Assembly (NCBI GenBank): GCA_965217015.1
Contig: OZ244224.1
Coordinates: 744,001 to 808,000, forward strand
Direction: 5' to 3'
DNA length: 64,000 bases
From: JAYQKL01 sp038142705
GTDB lineage: Bacteria > Pseudomonadota > Alphaproteobacteria > RS24
The position numbers and the translations under genes were made by a program. This document shows, in pieces, positions 33,801 to 42,604 of the stretch (the first letter of the stretch is position 1; each line of letters begins with the position of its first letter). The notes under the pieces are model-generated. The model searched no databases, was not told the DNA's origin, and saw only the letters and a list, made by a program, of their open reading frames with translations.

Positions 33801-34257
33801 TCAACGCCGAAGAGGGGTTAAACCCCTCCACCGTTTCGGGACCGATATGAGCATAGCCATCTGGATGAGCGGTTTTTTCAGCCGGAATTACCGCCGTGAT
33901 GGTTTCAGCTGTTAGCGTTTCAGGCACCAGCAATAGAGACTTCAAAAACGCCTTTGAGCTTATGCTGGCTGTAAACTGACCAATCTTATAAGTGGTTTCG
34001 CCATCTTTGACCCAAACCTTGCGCCCTTCAACAAGTAAACCGCCGCGGGTTTCATCATAAATAAGCTGCAAGCCCTCAAGCTCAATATCATCAAGCTGAA
34101 AAGAAGATGTGACCACAACACCGATAAAAGAACTTACCGCGTTCAGCGATACAGGGCCACGCGACAAAGCAAAAGCAAGACTGATGCCCGCAATCAAAAA
34201 AAATGCCAGCAAGACGCCTAAAATTTCTAGAACCCAATATCGTGTTTTCAAAAGCAA
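30811..34257 (-). CDS. YhdP/AsmA-like envelope protein (DUF3971 and AsmA C-terminal regions)
   Basis: 1148 residues. One N-terminal membrane helix (about 8-30), then a long periplasmic beta-rich stretch. The segment IWPSKLSPRTKKWFDENVSQG near residue 440 is the DUF3971 landmark of YhdP proteins. The last 150 residues (LNGSLIPSYRINSLLGRIPLIGYLFSGGEGGGLLG-type) match the AsmA C-terminal domain. Such proteins form bridges for phospholipid flow between membranes. No partner gene is next to it. A TamB-like protein is the main alternative, but the DUF3971 block speaks for YhdP. Confidence 0.85.
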   Translation of the reverse strand: MLLKTRYWVLEILGVLLAFFLIAGISLAFALSRGPVSLNAVSSFIGVVVTSSFQLDDIELEGLQLIYDETRGGLLVEGRKVWVKDGETTYKIGQFTASISSKAFLKSLLLVPETLTAETITAVIPAEKTAHPDGYAHIGPETVEGFNPSSALNDARQGLSETASLKAFEYIQELSFPSIIFVFEEIDSQRVWRTNDSYAVFWRDQEGLHIDFNIELSAEKQISQIEFKLDQPPNQNGAAQLKIKNVRPSVLGSIFPQIPLLLIADMPLDGLMNFTTDMDGMFAQAEAQMQLSGGQLKLKEGALPIKNATARAQMNFIDREVEIQEIDFSIGPHRGLFAGTFAYDIDAQGVASHLEGKMSAKKLSLELGEGDIFNPDKLNIEFDLDLNKEILELSQVVFETGGGVFQIGGEFGYTNPDLPFHLTGFVKDLPIEGLKKIWPSKLSPRTKKWFDENVSQGVISTGQVKMKTSVADIRNQRKGIALADEVVDIKLDIENSRLRYIKNMPQMENLYGQLHLRGDSFDAVIDKAIIPLNQDKIITVTQSRYVEPDIHIRGNNVDIHLIMDGDISAIFELFSYPQIGFRQESFTGDNRLAGDGRVGLSVSLPVSRTVSPQERREKMQVALDATVTNFSVIGGVRGYDIRSPLVSLAYQQDRLALESQFLVNGVAVDVSINEAYDEFKRVRTEASLSALLDEYDYANLGLGAVAKRVRGDMPVRLDIDRDREGNLDLTLSSNITAPAVRLSPLGYEKPADMASEILAYAAVNSDGDFENVNLIMKQDTLAVLKAYAHFTQGRLSSLNIPEMNLSPQGKLNLQLSRDEQARRLSVKGSYFDMSGFFKDTDYGLPVFDEINPEFQSELVQEQPDVAPAAKSSFIDRASDLLQDNAFIEIEIDKLAANHNVIISDFRAQFSGHEGLIKKGDVSGRFQDESEVLFSLYEAEQNMRRYVLRVMRAENLFKALNVTSTMEDGALLVSGQLEGVGTGRGTAYLYDFTIQDLPPLAQLLTLGSLKGISDTIQNDGLYVENAELTFRHEKQLLEVESFLAKGPALGVTLQGVADFENEQVFLNGSLIPSYRINSLLGRIPLIGYLFSGGEGGGLLGISYKVSGPMSEPEVTVNPLSFFAPGFIRNIFKLNIFGPAKPVLEMAPSK

Positions 34258-34346
34258 TGTTATTTCCAGTATTGGTTTATTTGCTAAAATACCCTGTCTG
34301 CATTAAATACTATAAAAGACAATCATTTGGGAGTTACAAATTCGTC

Positions 34347-34826
34347 ATGAGCATAGAAATCGGTAAAAAAGCACCAAATTTTAACATTGACTGCCGCCAC
34401 GCAGATGGTTCAACCGGCAAAACCAAGCTTTCAGACTATAAAGGACGCTATCTCGTGCTTTATTTTTATCCCAAAGATGATACGCCAGGTTGCACCACAC
34501 AGGCCATAAATTTCACGGCGCAACTTAAGGATTTTGACAAACAAAATGCCAGCATTTTAGGCGTGTCGGCTGACCCGCTAACCAAGCATGACAAATTTGC
34601 CAATAAACATGATTTAGGTATTGCGCTGGGCAGTGATGAAGACCACACAATGCTAGAGGCTTATCAATGTTGGGTTGAGAAAAACATGTATGGGCGAAAA
34701 TATATGGGCATTGAGCGCTCGACTTTTCTGATTGACCCATCGGGTAAAGTTCAAAAAATTTGGCGCAAGGTGAAAGTTAAAACCCATATTGAAGATGTTT
34801 TAACCGCCCTTAAAGAGGTCCAATAA
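34347..34826 (+). CDS. bcp: Bcp-type peroxiredoxin, resolving cysteine absent
   Basis: 159 residues from the ATG at 34347 (GGGAG upstream); an upstream extension overlaps the divergent gene and is unlikely. Motif YPKDDTPGCTTQA carries the peroxidatic C49. In classical 2-Cys Bcp the resolving Cys lies five residues on; here that position is I54, so the enzyme should work as a 1-Cys type or use another thiol (Cys in YQCWVEKN). It reduces hydroperoxides in the cytoplasm. It is followed 16 bp later by a DUF455 gene. Confidence 0.92.
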   Translation: MSIEIGKKAPNFNIDCRHADGSTGKTKLSDYKGRYLVLYFYPKDDTPGCTTQAINFTAQLKDFDKQNASILGVSADPLTKHDKFANKHDLGIALGSDEDHTMLEAYQCWVEKNMYGRKYMGIERSTFLIDPSGKVQKIWRKVKVKTHIEDVLTALKEVQ

Positions 34827-34842
34827 ATAAAAGTACGCCAAT

Positions 34843-35661
34843 ATGGACAATTTTCATTCTGCCATTTTGCGTGCCTTTCGCGCAACCGACCCAAGCGAAA
34901 AAGCAAGCGCGACGCATCAGCTTGTGCGTGACTGGCAACACCATAAATTACCCAGACCAAAACAGGCACCGCTTCACTGGCCTGACCGACCAGGCCGTCC
35001 CGCACAGCCTGAATTGCTCGCCCCAAACGCGATGCCCAAACGACGCGGCAGCGGCATTAAAGGCCGGGTGACATTATTGCATGCCCTCGCGCATATTGAA
35101 CTCAACGCCATTGACCTAGCCCTCGATTTGCTGGCGCGCTTCTCGCATCACCCCTTGCCCGATGCATTTGTACAAGATTGGATGCAAGTCGCGGCTGATG
35201 AGAGCAAACATTTTCTGATGATTGAAAAACGCCTGCGCGAACTAGGCTCCTATTACGGCGCCTTGCCAGCGCATGACGGCTTGTGGGAGGCAGCACTCAA
35301 AACCAAACATGATTTTGCCGCTAGGCTGGCCGTGGTGCCGATGGTGTTAGAAGCACGTGGGCTTGATGTCACCCCGCCCATGATTGAAAAACTTCAAAAA
35401 TCAAATGATGCGGAAAGCGCGGCACTTTTGACGGTGATTTATGAAGATGAAAAAAAGCATGTCAATGCTGGCGTGCGATGGTTTCATACTGTCTGTCAGG
35501 CTGACAATCTAGACCCTGAAACAACCTTCAAAACCAAATTGGAAACCTATTTTCGCGGTGCCTTAAAGCCCCCCTTTAATATCGCTGCCCGCGAAGAAGC
35601 TGGCTTACCGCGACATTTTTATCATAGTGACCAGCCCGAAGCGGCTAATTCTGGCTCTTAA
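34843..35661 (+). CDS. DUF455 family protein, ferritin-like
   Basis: 272 residues. Helical protein with spaced Glu/His pairs suited to a di-metal site: HALAHIELNAIDLALD, AADESKHFLM and YEDEKKHVNAG. These fit the ferritin-like DUF455 family, whose function is not established. It lies directly behind bcp, so a part in oxidative or metal stress is possible but only inferred. No signal peptide is seen. Confidence 0.85.
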   Translation: MDNFHSAILRAFRATDPSEKASATHQLVRDWQHHKLPRPKQAPLHWPDRPGRPAQPELLAPNAMPKRRGSGIKGRVTLLHALAHIELNAIDLALDLLARFSHHPLPDAFVQDWMQVAADESKHFLMIEKRLRELGSYYGALPAHDGLWEAALKTKHDFAARLAVVPMVLEARGLDVTPPMIEKLQKSNDAESAALLTVIYEDEKKHVNAGVRWFHTVCQADNLDPETTFKTKLETYFRGALKPPFNIAAREEAGLPRHFYHSDQPEAANSGS

Positions 35662-35805
35662 CAGCCCATGTTTACCCCCTATCAATCCAGCAATTATGAC
35701 ACTATTTGTTCTTTTTGAGGCCATCTCATAGCTGCATTGATGTTTTTGCTTTGAGGAAATCGCTAAGTTGGGTTACAAAATAGTGTTCTGATTTTGGGGA
35801 ATGCA

Positions 35806-37149
35806 ATGTCATCGCTGACACAGCTTATGAAACGAGTTTTTGCAACGCGCGAATTATACATTCGCAGCAATGGACAAGTGCGCTTTATCACCCTAACCCC
35901 GCGCTCACAATTCATGGCTTTCATGATGTCCATTTTGGTGGTCGGCTCACTTGTTACCACCGCATTGGTGATTTTCTTTGAAGACCAAATTGTTGCCTTT
36001 CGCACATTACAAAATGAAAACTTAATCACCAAATATCAAACCCAAATCACAGAGCTGGAAACTGCCCTGACCACAATGGAAAATAAAAATCAGATTACCC
36101 AAAGCTGGTTTGAAGAAGTCACCAATACGATTGAAACGCGCCATAATGAGCTGACAGAAGTTTTTGAAAAACATGCGTCCATCACCAATCAACTCAACCA
36201 GATGCGCAACACCTATGTTGATGCATCGCGCAAAGTGACACGCCAGAAAGGCAAAACAAAAATTGTTGCCAGTGCCAGTCAATCTGAAAGCCTGCATTTT
36301 GAAAGTCGTTTAACAACGGGTGTTGATAATGTCGCGCAATTCACGCTTTCCGATGTGCCAGAGATTTCCAATCGTAAAAACCATCAATCAGAAAATTTAG
36401 ATATTTTAACCGGTAAACTTGATGACCGCATCAATCGGTTATTTGTGCGCCAGCAGGAATTATTAGACGCGCTGGAAGTCAGCAGTGATAAAAAAATTCT
36501 TGAGGCCAAAGCAATTATTGCAGAAACCAAAATCGGGCCGATTGATGAATTTGTCGCGCAAATATCTGAAGGCAATCCGAGTGGAATTGGCGGCCCTTAT
36601 ATTCCCGTTGCGGCAAATGACCCAAATATTCCAGAAGATGTGAAAAAGCAACTGACGCGCATTGGGAATAATCTTGAGACCCTTGCCAATTTGAATTTAT
36701 CAATTGCCAGCCTGCCACTGGCGCGGCCTGTGCATTACTACAAAACCACCAGTGATTTTGGCCCGCGTAAGGACCCTATCAACCAGCGTGTTGCGTTTCA
36801 TTCTGGGTTGGATTTTGGCGCCCCAGCAGGAACAAAAATTCACGCGACTCTGCCTGGCAAAGTGGTCAAGGCAGGCCGCAAAGGCCCTTATGGCAAGCTT
36901 GTTGAAATTGACCATGGTAATGGCCTGCGCACGCGATATGCACATATGCAATCCATTTCTGTATCGGTTGGTCAAGAAGTTGCATTTCATGAAGTAATTG
37001 GTAAGGTTGGTTCTAGTGGCCGCAGCACGGGCCCACATTTACATTATGAAATTTGGCACAATGGCAAAATTAAAAACCCAATCCATTTTATTCGGTCAGG
37101 AAAACATATTTTCCCGACCTATCTCGCTAACACTATGGGAGGCAATTAA
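35806..37149 (+). CDS. Membrane-anchored M23 (LytM-type) peptidase
   Basis: 447 residues from the ATG at 35806, preceded by TGGGGA; a TTG four codons earlier is less likely. One membrane helix (about 40-65), a periplasmic coiled coil (about 70-230), then the M23 domain with H332-x3-D336 (HSGLD), YAHMQ, and H411-x-H413 (HLHYE). All zinc and catalytic residues are present, so it should cut peptide crosslinks in murein. Its stop overlaps the start of the bactofilin gene (TAATG), the classic bactofilin-M23 pair involved in cell shape. Confidence 0.92.
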   Translation: MSSLTQLMKRVFATRELYIRSNGQVRFITLTPRSQFMAFMMSILVVGSLVTTALVIFFEDQIVAFRTLQNENLITKYQTQITELETALTTMENKNQITQSWFEEVTNTIETRHNELTEVFEKHASITNQLNQMRNTYVDASRKVTRQKGKTKIVASASQSESLHFESRLTTGVDNVAQFTLSDVPEISNRKNHQSENLDILTGKLDDRINRLFVRQQELLDALEVSSDKKILEAKAIIAETKIGPIDEFVAQISEGNPSGIGGPYIPVAANDPNIPEDVKKQLTRIGNNLETLANLNLSIASLPLARPVHYYKTTSDFGPRKDPINQRVAFHSGLDFGAPAGTKIHATLPGKVVKAGRKGPYGKLVEIDHGNGLRTRYAHMQSISVSVGQEVAFHEVIGKVGSSGRSTGPHLHYEIWHNGKIKNPIHFIRSGKHIFPTYLANTMGGN

Positions 37150-37649
37150 TGTCTCGGTCTAAAGCAGCCCCTTCTATCCTCAGCCATGACCTCACTGTTG
37201 CAGGTCAGCTATCTTCCACTGGCGACATTCAAATCGACAGCCATATCAAGGGGGAAATTCGCTCTCATTCCTTGACGATTGGTGAAAAAGCCAATGTTGA
37301 AGGTGAGATTGCTGGCGAAGATATTGTTATCAGAGGAAAAGTGACAGGCACGATTATCGGCAAGCGCGTGCATCTGTGTCAGAGCGCGCATGTTGAGGGT
37401 GATATTTTTCATGAAGCACTTGCGGTTGAAAATGGCTCATTTTTTAATGGCAGCGTCAGCCGTGTCGAAGACCCACTCAGCTTGGCCAGCATTCAATTTG
37501 AGACGCCACAACCAACAAATAATGTCGTGCCAGCCCCGATGGCGCGTGAAGAACATCGCGAAAACCATCTTGAAGAGCATAGAGATAATTTATCCGACCA
37601 ACATCACGACACGCCACATTCTCAGCAGTCGCAACAATCCGGCAGCTAG
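37149..37649 (+). CDS. Bactofilin
   Basis: 166 residues. The core (about 10-110) is a right-handed beta-helix with repeats such as GDIQIDSHIKGEI, ANVEGEIAGEDIVIRGKVTGTI and AHVEGDIF. The tail is disordered and rich in His, Glu and Gln. Bactofilins polymerise without nucleotide and position wall enzymes; the one-base overlap with the M23 gene suggests a joint complex. The last bases overlap the 3' end of prfB on the other strand by 4 bp. Confidence 0.92.
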   Translation: MSRSKAAPSILSHDLTVAGQLSSTGDIQIDSHIKGEIRSHSLTIGEKANVEGEIAGEDIVIRGKVTGTIIGKRVHLCQSAHVEGDIFHEALAVENGSFFNGSVSRVEDPLSLASIQFETPQPTNNVVPAPMAREEHRENHLEEHRDNLSDQHHDTPHSQQSQQSGS

Positions 37650-38774
37650 TCTATATCATCGACCTTATCACCGCCGCCTTGAACCCGTTGCGCGAGCGCC
37701 GCTTCAATAAACGCATCAAGCTCTCCATCTAACACAGCTTGCGGATTGCCGCTTTCGACGCCTGTGCGCAAATCCTTAACCATTTGATAGGGCTGCAAAA
37801 CATAAGAGCGGATTTGATGCCCCCAGCCAATTTCGGTTTTACTTTCAGCTTGCGCATTGGCTTCTTCTTCGCGCTTTTGCAATTCCATTTCATATAAACG
37901 CGCCCGTAACATGTTCCATGCGGTCGCGCGGTTTTTATGTTGAGAGCGCTCATTCTGGCATTGCACAACAATGCCGGTTTCTATATGCGTGATGCGCACC
38001 GCGCTATCGGTTGTGTTGACATGCTGCCCGCCCGCGCCGCTTGCACGATAAGTGTCTATCCGGACATCAGCCTCAGAAACCTCAACATTGATGGTGTCAT
38101 CAATTTCTGGATAACACCACACACTAGCAAAACTTGTATGGCGTCTGGACTGGCTGTCAAAAGGTGAAATCCGCACCAATCTATGCACGCCAGACTCCGT
38201 CTTGCAAAGGCCATAGCTGTTATGACCAGATATTTTGAGACTGGCCGATTTTATGCCTGCCTCTTCACCCGCCGCTTGGTCGATAATTTCAACCTTAAAG
38301 CCTTTTTTTTCTGCCCATCGCACATACATGCGCAACAGCATAGACGCCCAGTCCTGACTTTCAGTGCCACCAGCGCCCGAATGCACTTCTAAAAAGCTGT
38401 TATTCGCGTCCGCTTCACCAGATAAGAGTGTTTGCACCTCAAGCTTTTCTGCCTGCTGCGCCAATTGGATAATCTGCTGCTCACTTTCTTGCAACACATC
38501 ATCATCACCTTCAAGCTCGGCAAGTTCAATCAAATCAATATTATCCTGCAAATCGGTTTCCATTTGCCGACACAGATTGATGGATTGTTCAAGCCGTGTG
38601 CGCTCTTGCATCAGTTTTTGGGCCTGTTCAGGGTCGTTCCACAAATCCGGATTTTCCGCTTCCGCGTTTAACGCATCAAGCCGTGCTAAGGCGACATCCC
38701 AGTCAAAGATGCCTCCGAAGCAAGTCAATAGATTGCTTGATTTTATCAACTAAGGATTGTGTTTCCGCTTTCAC
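37646..38774 (-). CDS. prfB: Peptide chain release factor 2, with programmed +1 frameshift
   Basis: 375 residues when two frames are joined. The first frame begins at a GTG (38774) six bases after GAGG and reads MKAETQSLVDKIKQSIDLL.. to codon 23 (CTT, 38708-38706), then meets TGA at 38705-38703. A +1 slip past base 38705 continues as DWDVALARLD. The site has the E. coli layout: SD-like CGGAGG, three bases, CTT TGA C. RF2 features include the SPF tripeptide (RISPFDSQS) and GAGGQHVN for peptide release at UGA/UAA. The continuous frame from 38749 is therefore not the true start. Confidence 0.95.
38702..38716 (-). promoter_or_regulatory. prfB recoding site
   Basis: On the minus strand the sequence CGGAGG-CAT-CTT-TGA-C combines an internal Shine-Dalgarno-like element three bases before the slippery CTT with an in-frame UGA followed by C, a poor termination context. 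Low RF2 would favour the +1 slip, giving autoregulation as known for E. coli prfB. Confidence 0.95.
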
Positions 38775-38842
38775 CGTCAACCTCTATATATGTGATTTGG
38801 GTATGGAAATTAGGCTGATGCCGCCTGCCTGTAAAGGATAAA

Positions 38843-41311
38843 TTAATATAACCCACCCGTACCAGCCCCCAATTCAGGTGTGGCTTGGTCGGGGCTTTGC
38901 GGATTGGTTTCCGGCGCCCCAATCACGGCTTGCTTGCGCCCGGGCGCTGGCTCTGTGCCGGGTTTGAACGCCTCTAACACAACCGAGCGATCACCTGCTT
39001 TGGCCAGTTCACCGGTTTTGCCGTTCACGCGCACCAGCTTCACAGATGGCGGTATGCGGAACGGGGTAGATGGCGCATTTTTGAGAGCCTCTGACATAAA
39101 GTTTCGGAAAATAGGTGCCGCGACGCGCCCCCCCGTTTCGCCATCACCGAGCGTTTTTGGCGTATCATAGCCAACATAAACTCCAACTGCCAAATCAGGC
39201 GAAAACCCAATAAACCACGCATCGCGGCTATCATTGGTCGTTCCGGTTTTTCCAGCCAGTGGTTTGCCCACCGAGCGAATAGAGCGCCCCGTCCCGCGTA
39301 TCACCACCCCTTCCAGCATGGACACCACCTGATAAGCGGTTTGGGGATTAACCACCTCGCGGCGATTGTCTTGCAATACAGGCGCGTCCTGACCTGTCCA
39401 TTGTGCCAAGCACCCCTCGCAATAGCGATTATCCGTCTTGAATATTGTTTTGCCATAGCGGTCCTGAATACGGTCAATCATAACCGGCTCCACATATTTC
39501 CCGCCATTGACCAGCATCGCATAGGCCATGGTCATTTTCAGTAAATTGGTTTCCCCCGCCCCTAACGCCATAGATAAAACCGGTGGCATATGGTCTGTGA
39601 TACCAAATTGTTTGGCATTTTCGACAATCGGGCGCATACCAATTTGTTGGGCGAGACGCACAGTCATCAAATTTCGGGACTTCTCAATACCTAATCTTAA
39701 AGTCGAGAGACCATAAAATTTACGGCCATAATTTTCAGGCTTCCAAAGCCCCATATCGCGCCCTTGTTCAATCACAAATGGCGCGTCAAGCACCAGACTG
39801 GTGGGGGTGTAGCCCCGATCCAACGCCGCCGCGTAAACAAAAGGCTTAAATGCTGAACCTGGCTGGCGGCTAGCCTGCGTGGTACGGTTAAACTCACTAT
39901 CACGAAAACTAAACCCGCCCACCATGGCCAATACACGCCCGGTATGCGGGTCAACCGCGACCAGCCCGCCATTCACCTCAGGCAGTTGTTGCAATTTATA
40001 ATCAGCCGTGCCGCTTTTATGTTGTTCCACCCAAACCATATCACCAACCGACAAAACCTCTTCAACCGATTTGATGCGCGGCCCTACGCCTTTTTTATAG
40101 GCTTTGCGCGCCCATTTCAGGTCTGCCAATGCGATGCGTCCAGTCTCTCGTTTATTTTCAAATTGACCCGAAATAGTTCGGCGGGGGCGCAATCCAATTT
40201 CCGCCATTTCTGGCGTAACCGACAAAACAATTGCCAGCCGCCATGGGGCTAAATCACTCGGAATATCAACCTCTTGCAGTGGGGTCGCCCAATCCTCGCC
40301 GAGCGTTTCAGTTTCTATCTCTGCCTTTGCCACAGGTCCACGCCAACCATGCCGGCGGTCATAAGTCACCAAACCTTTGCGCAAGGCTTTATGCGCAGCT
40401 TCTTGAAAATTTGTGTTAATGGTTGAGCGTACGGATAACCCGCCGCCATAAAGCGTGTCTTCACCATATTGTTGATAAAGCTGGCGGCGCACAGCCTCAA
40501 CAAAATATTGCGCATCAACCCCGCTGACATTAGACCGGCGCGGCACGACATTTAATCCGCGCTGCTTGGCGGCTTCTGCCTGCGTGGGTTCAATAAAACC
40601 ATTATCAACCATGCGCCCAACCACCCAGTTGCGGCGCGCAATGGCACGCTCTTTACGGCGTATGGGGTGATAATTATTGGGCGCTTTGGGCAGGGCTGCT
40701 AAATAAGCCATTTCATCAATCGTCAGCTCATTGAGTGGTTTATCAAAATACACCAGAGAAGCCGCCGCCACACCATAGGTCCCCATGCCTAAATAAATTT
40801 CATTGAGATAAAGCTCCAGCAATTCTTCTTTGCTGAATGTGCGCTCAAGGCGCAAAGCCAACACCGCTTCTTTAAGCTTACGCTCAAAAGTAACATCACT
40901 GGTGAGCAGAAAGTTTTTCGCCACTTGCTGTGTAATGGTCGAAGCCCCTTCAAGCCGCCGGCCTTGTATGACATTAAACACATTATTGATAACCGCACGC
41001 ATCACGCCCGTCATATCAATGCCGCTATGGTCATAAAAATTTTTGTCTTCGGCCGATAAAAACGCATTGATGAGGTCTTGCGGTATCACATTTATCGGCA
41101 CAAAAATGCGTGGTTCTTGTGCAAATTCAGCAATTAAATCACCGTCACCAGCATGGATACGGGTCATAATGGGCGGCGCGTAATCCGCCAAATGGTCATG
41201 GTCGGGTAAATCTTTATTCAGCCGCCATAGGTAAACACCCGCCACAAACCCGCCAATGGCAGCCAGCGTCAGGCCCAAACCTATCAAATATCCAAACAGC
41301 CGTAATAACAC
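38843..41311 (-). CDS. mrcA: Penicillin-binding protein 1A (bifunctional)
   Basis: 822 residues. One N-terminal membrane helix (5-30), glycosyltransferase domain with catalytic EDKNFYDHSG near residue 90 and EGASTITQQVAKN, then a transpeptidase domain with S486-x2-K489 (GSAFKP) and GKTGTTNDSRDAWF. An OB-like insert lies between. It polymerises and crosslinks murein. The start is GTG with AAGGAG seven bases upstream; a nearby ATG is out of frame. It follows the amidase gene by about 60 bp on the same strand. Confidence 0.95.
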   Translation of the reverse strand: MLLRLFGYLIGLGLTLAAIGGFVAGVYLWRLNKDLPDHDHLADYAPPIMTRIHAGDGDLIAEFAQEPRIFVPINVIPQDLINAFLSAEDKNFYDHSGIDMTGVMRAVINNVFNVIQGRRLEGASTITQQVAKNFLLTSDVTFERKLKEAVLALRLERTFSKEELLELYLNEIYLGMGTYGVAAASLVYFDKPLNELTIDEMAYLAALPKAPNNYHPIRRKERAIARRNWVVGRMVDNGFIEPTQAEAAKQRGLNVVPRRSNVSGVDAQYFVEAVRRQLYQQYGEDTLYGGGLSVRSTINTNFQEAAHKALRKGLVTYDRRHGWRGPVAKAEIETETLGEDWATPLQEVDIPSDLAPWRLAIVLSVTPEMAEIGLRPRRTISGQFENKRETGRIALADLKWARKAYKKGVGPRIKSVEEVLSVGDMVWVEQHKSGTADYKLQQLPEVNGGLVAVDPHTGRVLAMVGGFSFRDSEFNRTTQASRQPGSAFKPFVYAAALDRGYTPTSLVLDAPFVIEQGRDMGLWKPENYGRKFYGLSTLRLGIEKSRNLMTVRLAQQIGMRPIVENAKQFGITDHMPPVLSMALGAGETNLLKMTMAYAMLVNGGKYVEPVMIDRIQDRYGKTIFKTDNRYCEGCLAQWTGQDAPVLQDNRREVVNPQTAYQVVSMLEGVVIRGTGRSIRSVGKPLAGKTGTTNDSRDAWFIGFSPDLAVGVYVGYDTPKTLGDGETGGRVAAPIFRNFMSEALKNAPSTPFRIPPSVKLVRVNGKTGELAKAGDRSVVLEAFKPGTEPAPGRKQAVIGAPETNPQSPDQATPELGAGTGGLY

Positions 41312-41371
41312 GCATAATCTCCTTGCTCATTATATAAGGCTGAAATATGGCAAGCCTGTGACCAAATTGAA

Positions 41372-42604
41372 TTATTGAAGCATAGATTGCTGTTTTTGAT
41401 TAAAATATTGATTGATCGCTCTGACAAAACTCGTGGCCACGCGCTGCCGCCATTTTGAGGATACAAGCTGTTTCTCATCATTGCGATTGGTCAGGAAACC
41501 AAGCTCAATCAAAACAGATGGCACATCGGGGGCTTTCAACACCCGAAACCCTGCAAAACGATGGGTGCGGTCTAGTAATTTTGTTTCTTTCCCCGCTTCT
41601 TGTACAACATTATTAGCAAATTTGACGGACAGGTTTTTTGTTTCGCGCTGGGCTAAATCTATCAAAATATTTGCCACATCTTCGGGCTGGTCGGCAAAAT
41701 CAATACCGGCGATAATATCGGACTGGTTTTCTTTCCGCGCTAATGCAGCAGCCTCTTTATCCGATGCTTTCTCAGACAAGGTGTAAATTGACAAACCGCG
41801 CACATTCTTTTTCTTAATCGCATCAGCATGAATTGACATAAACAAATCCGCATTTTTATTACGCGCTATCTGCACACGCTGGCGTAAGGGAATATAAACA
41901 TCATTTTGACGGGTCAAATGCACTTCATATCCTGCCGCGCGTAATTGCCGTGCCAACTCTTTGGCAAAAGTCAGAACCACCTGCTTTTCATATACTTTTC
42001 GGCCCAACGCGCCCGGATCCACACCGCCATGACCTGGATCAATCACAATCACTTTGCGCGTGTTTTTGGGCCGCGGTTTTGGGGTATAAATCGATGATGG
42101 GGGCGCCGTTTTTGGGGTTGGGTTTTGTGACAGTTTTGGCACTTTTGGAGCTTGAGCAACAGATGGCGGTGCTTTTGGGGGGGCGAGTGACGGCACCAAA
42201 TCAACCACCAATCGGTGATATGGACTGCTGGCCGAAGGCGGCAAAATAAACTGTTTTTGTACTTTCACGGCCCCGCGCAAATCCAGCACTACGCGAGATG
42301 TTTCGGGGTCAAATGTCCCAAAACGCACGCCTTGCACAAGCCCTTTATCCATATCTGAAATATCTGTGAGAGATTGCGCAAATGGCAAATCTATAACCGC
42401 ACGATGCGGCGCCGTTATAATTTTGACTTTAAACTGCGCTTTTTCAGACAAATCCAGCACAATGCGCGTTCGCGCCTCATGGGCGCCAATACGGAAACCC
42501 AAAATTTCAAGCGCTTGGGCGGAAGAAATAAAACTTTCTGCCCCAATGAGCGCCATCAGCCAAAAAAGGCACAAGCTCAAAAATGTGCTGTTCAGTCTAA
42601 GCAC
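41372..42604 (-). CDS. amiC: N-acetylmuramoyl-L-alanine amidase, AmiC-type
   Basis: 410 residues. Signal peptide (about 1-31, ending AQA), AMIN domain (about 32-130) for localisation at the septum, Pro-rich linker (about 135-190), and an Amidase_3 domain with VIDPGHGGVDPGA, SIHADA and LIELGFLTN carrying zinc ligands and the catalytic Glu. It cuts the amide between MurNAc and the stem peptide during cell separation. The start is a GTG with GGAG six bases upstream. It probably shares a transcript with PBP1A. Confidence 0.92.
   Translation of the reverse strand: MLRLNSTFLSLCLFWLMALIGAESFISSAQALEILGFRIGAHEARTRIVLDLSEKAQFKVKIITAPHRAVIDLPFAQSLTDISDMDKGLVQGVRFGTFDPETSRVVLDLRGAVKVQKQFILPPSASSPYHRLVVDLVPSLAPPKAPPSVAQAPKVPKLSQNPTPKTAPPSSIYTPKPRPKNTRKVIVIDPGHGGVDPGALGRKVYEKQVVLTFAKELARQLRAAGYEVHLTRQNDVYIPLRQRVQIARNKNADLFMSIHADAIKKKNVRGLSIYTLSEKASDKEAAALARKENQSDIIAGIDFADQPEDVANILIDLAQRETKNLSVKFANNVVQEAGKETKLLDRTHRFAGFRVLKAPDVPSVLIELGFLTNRNDEKQLVSSKWRQRVATSFVRAINQYFNQKQQSMLQ

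Noticed and set aside
37646..38749. Reading prfB as a normal gene starting at the ATG at 38749
   Set aside because: The N-terminus would be MIKSSNLLTCFGG, unlike RF2; the other frame gives the conserved residues up to the TGA slip site.
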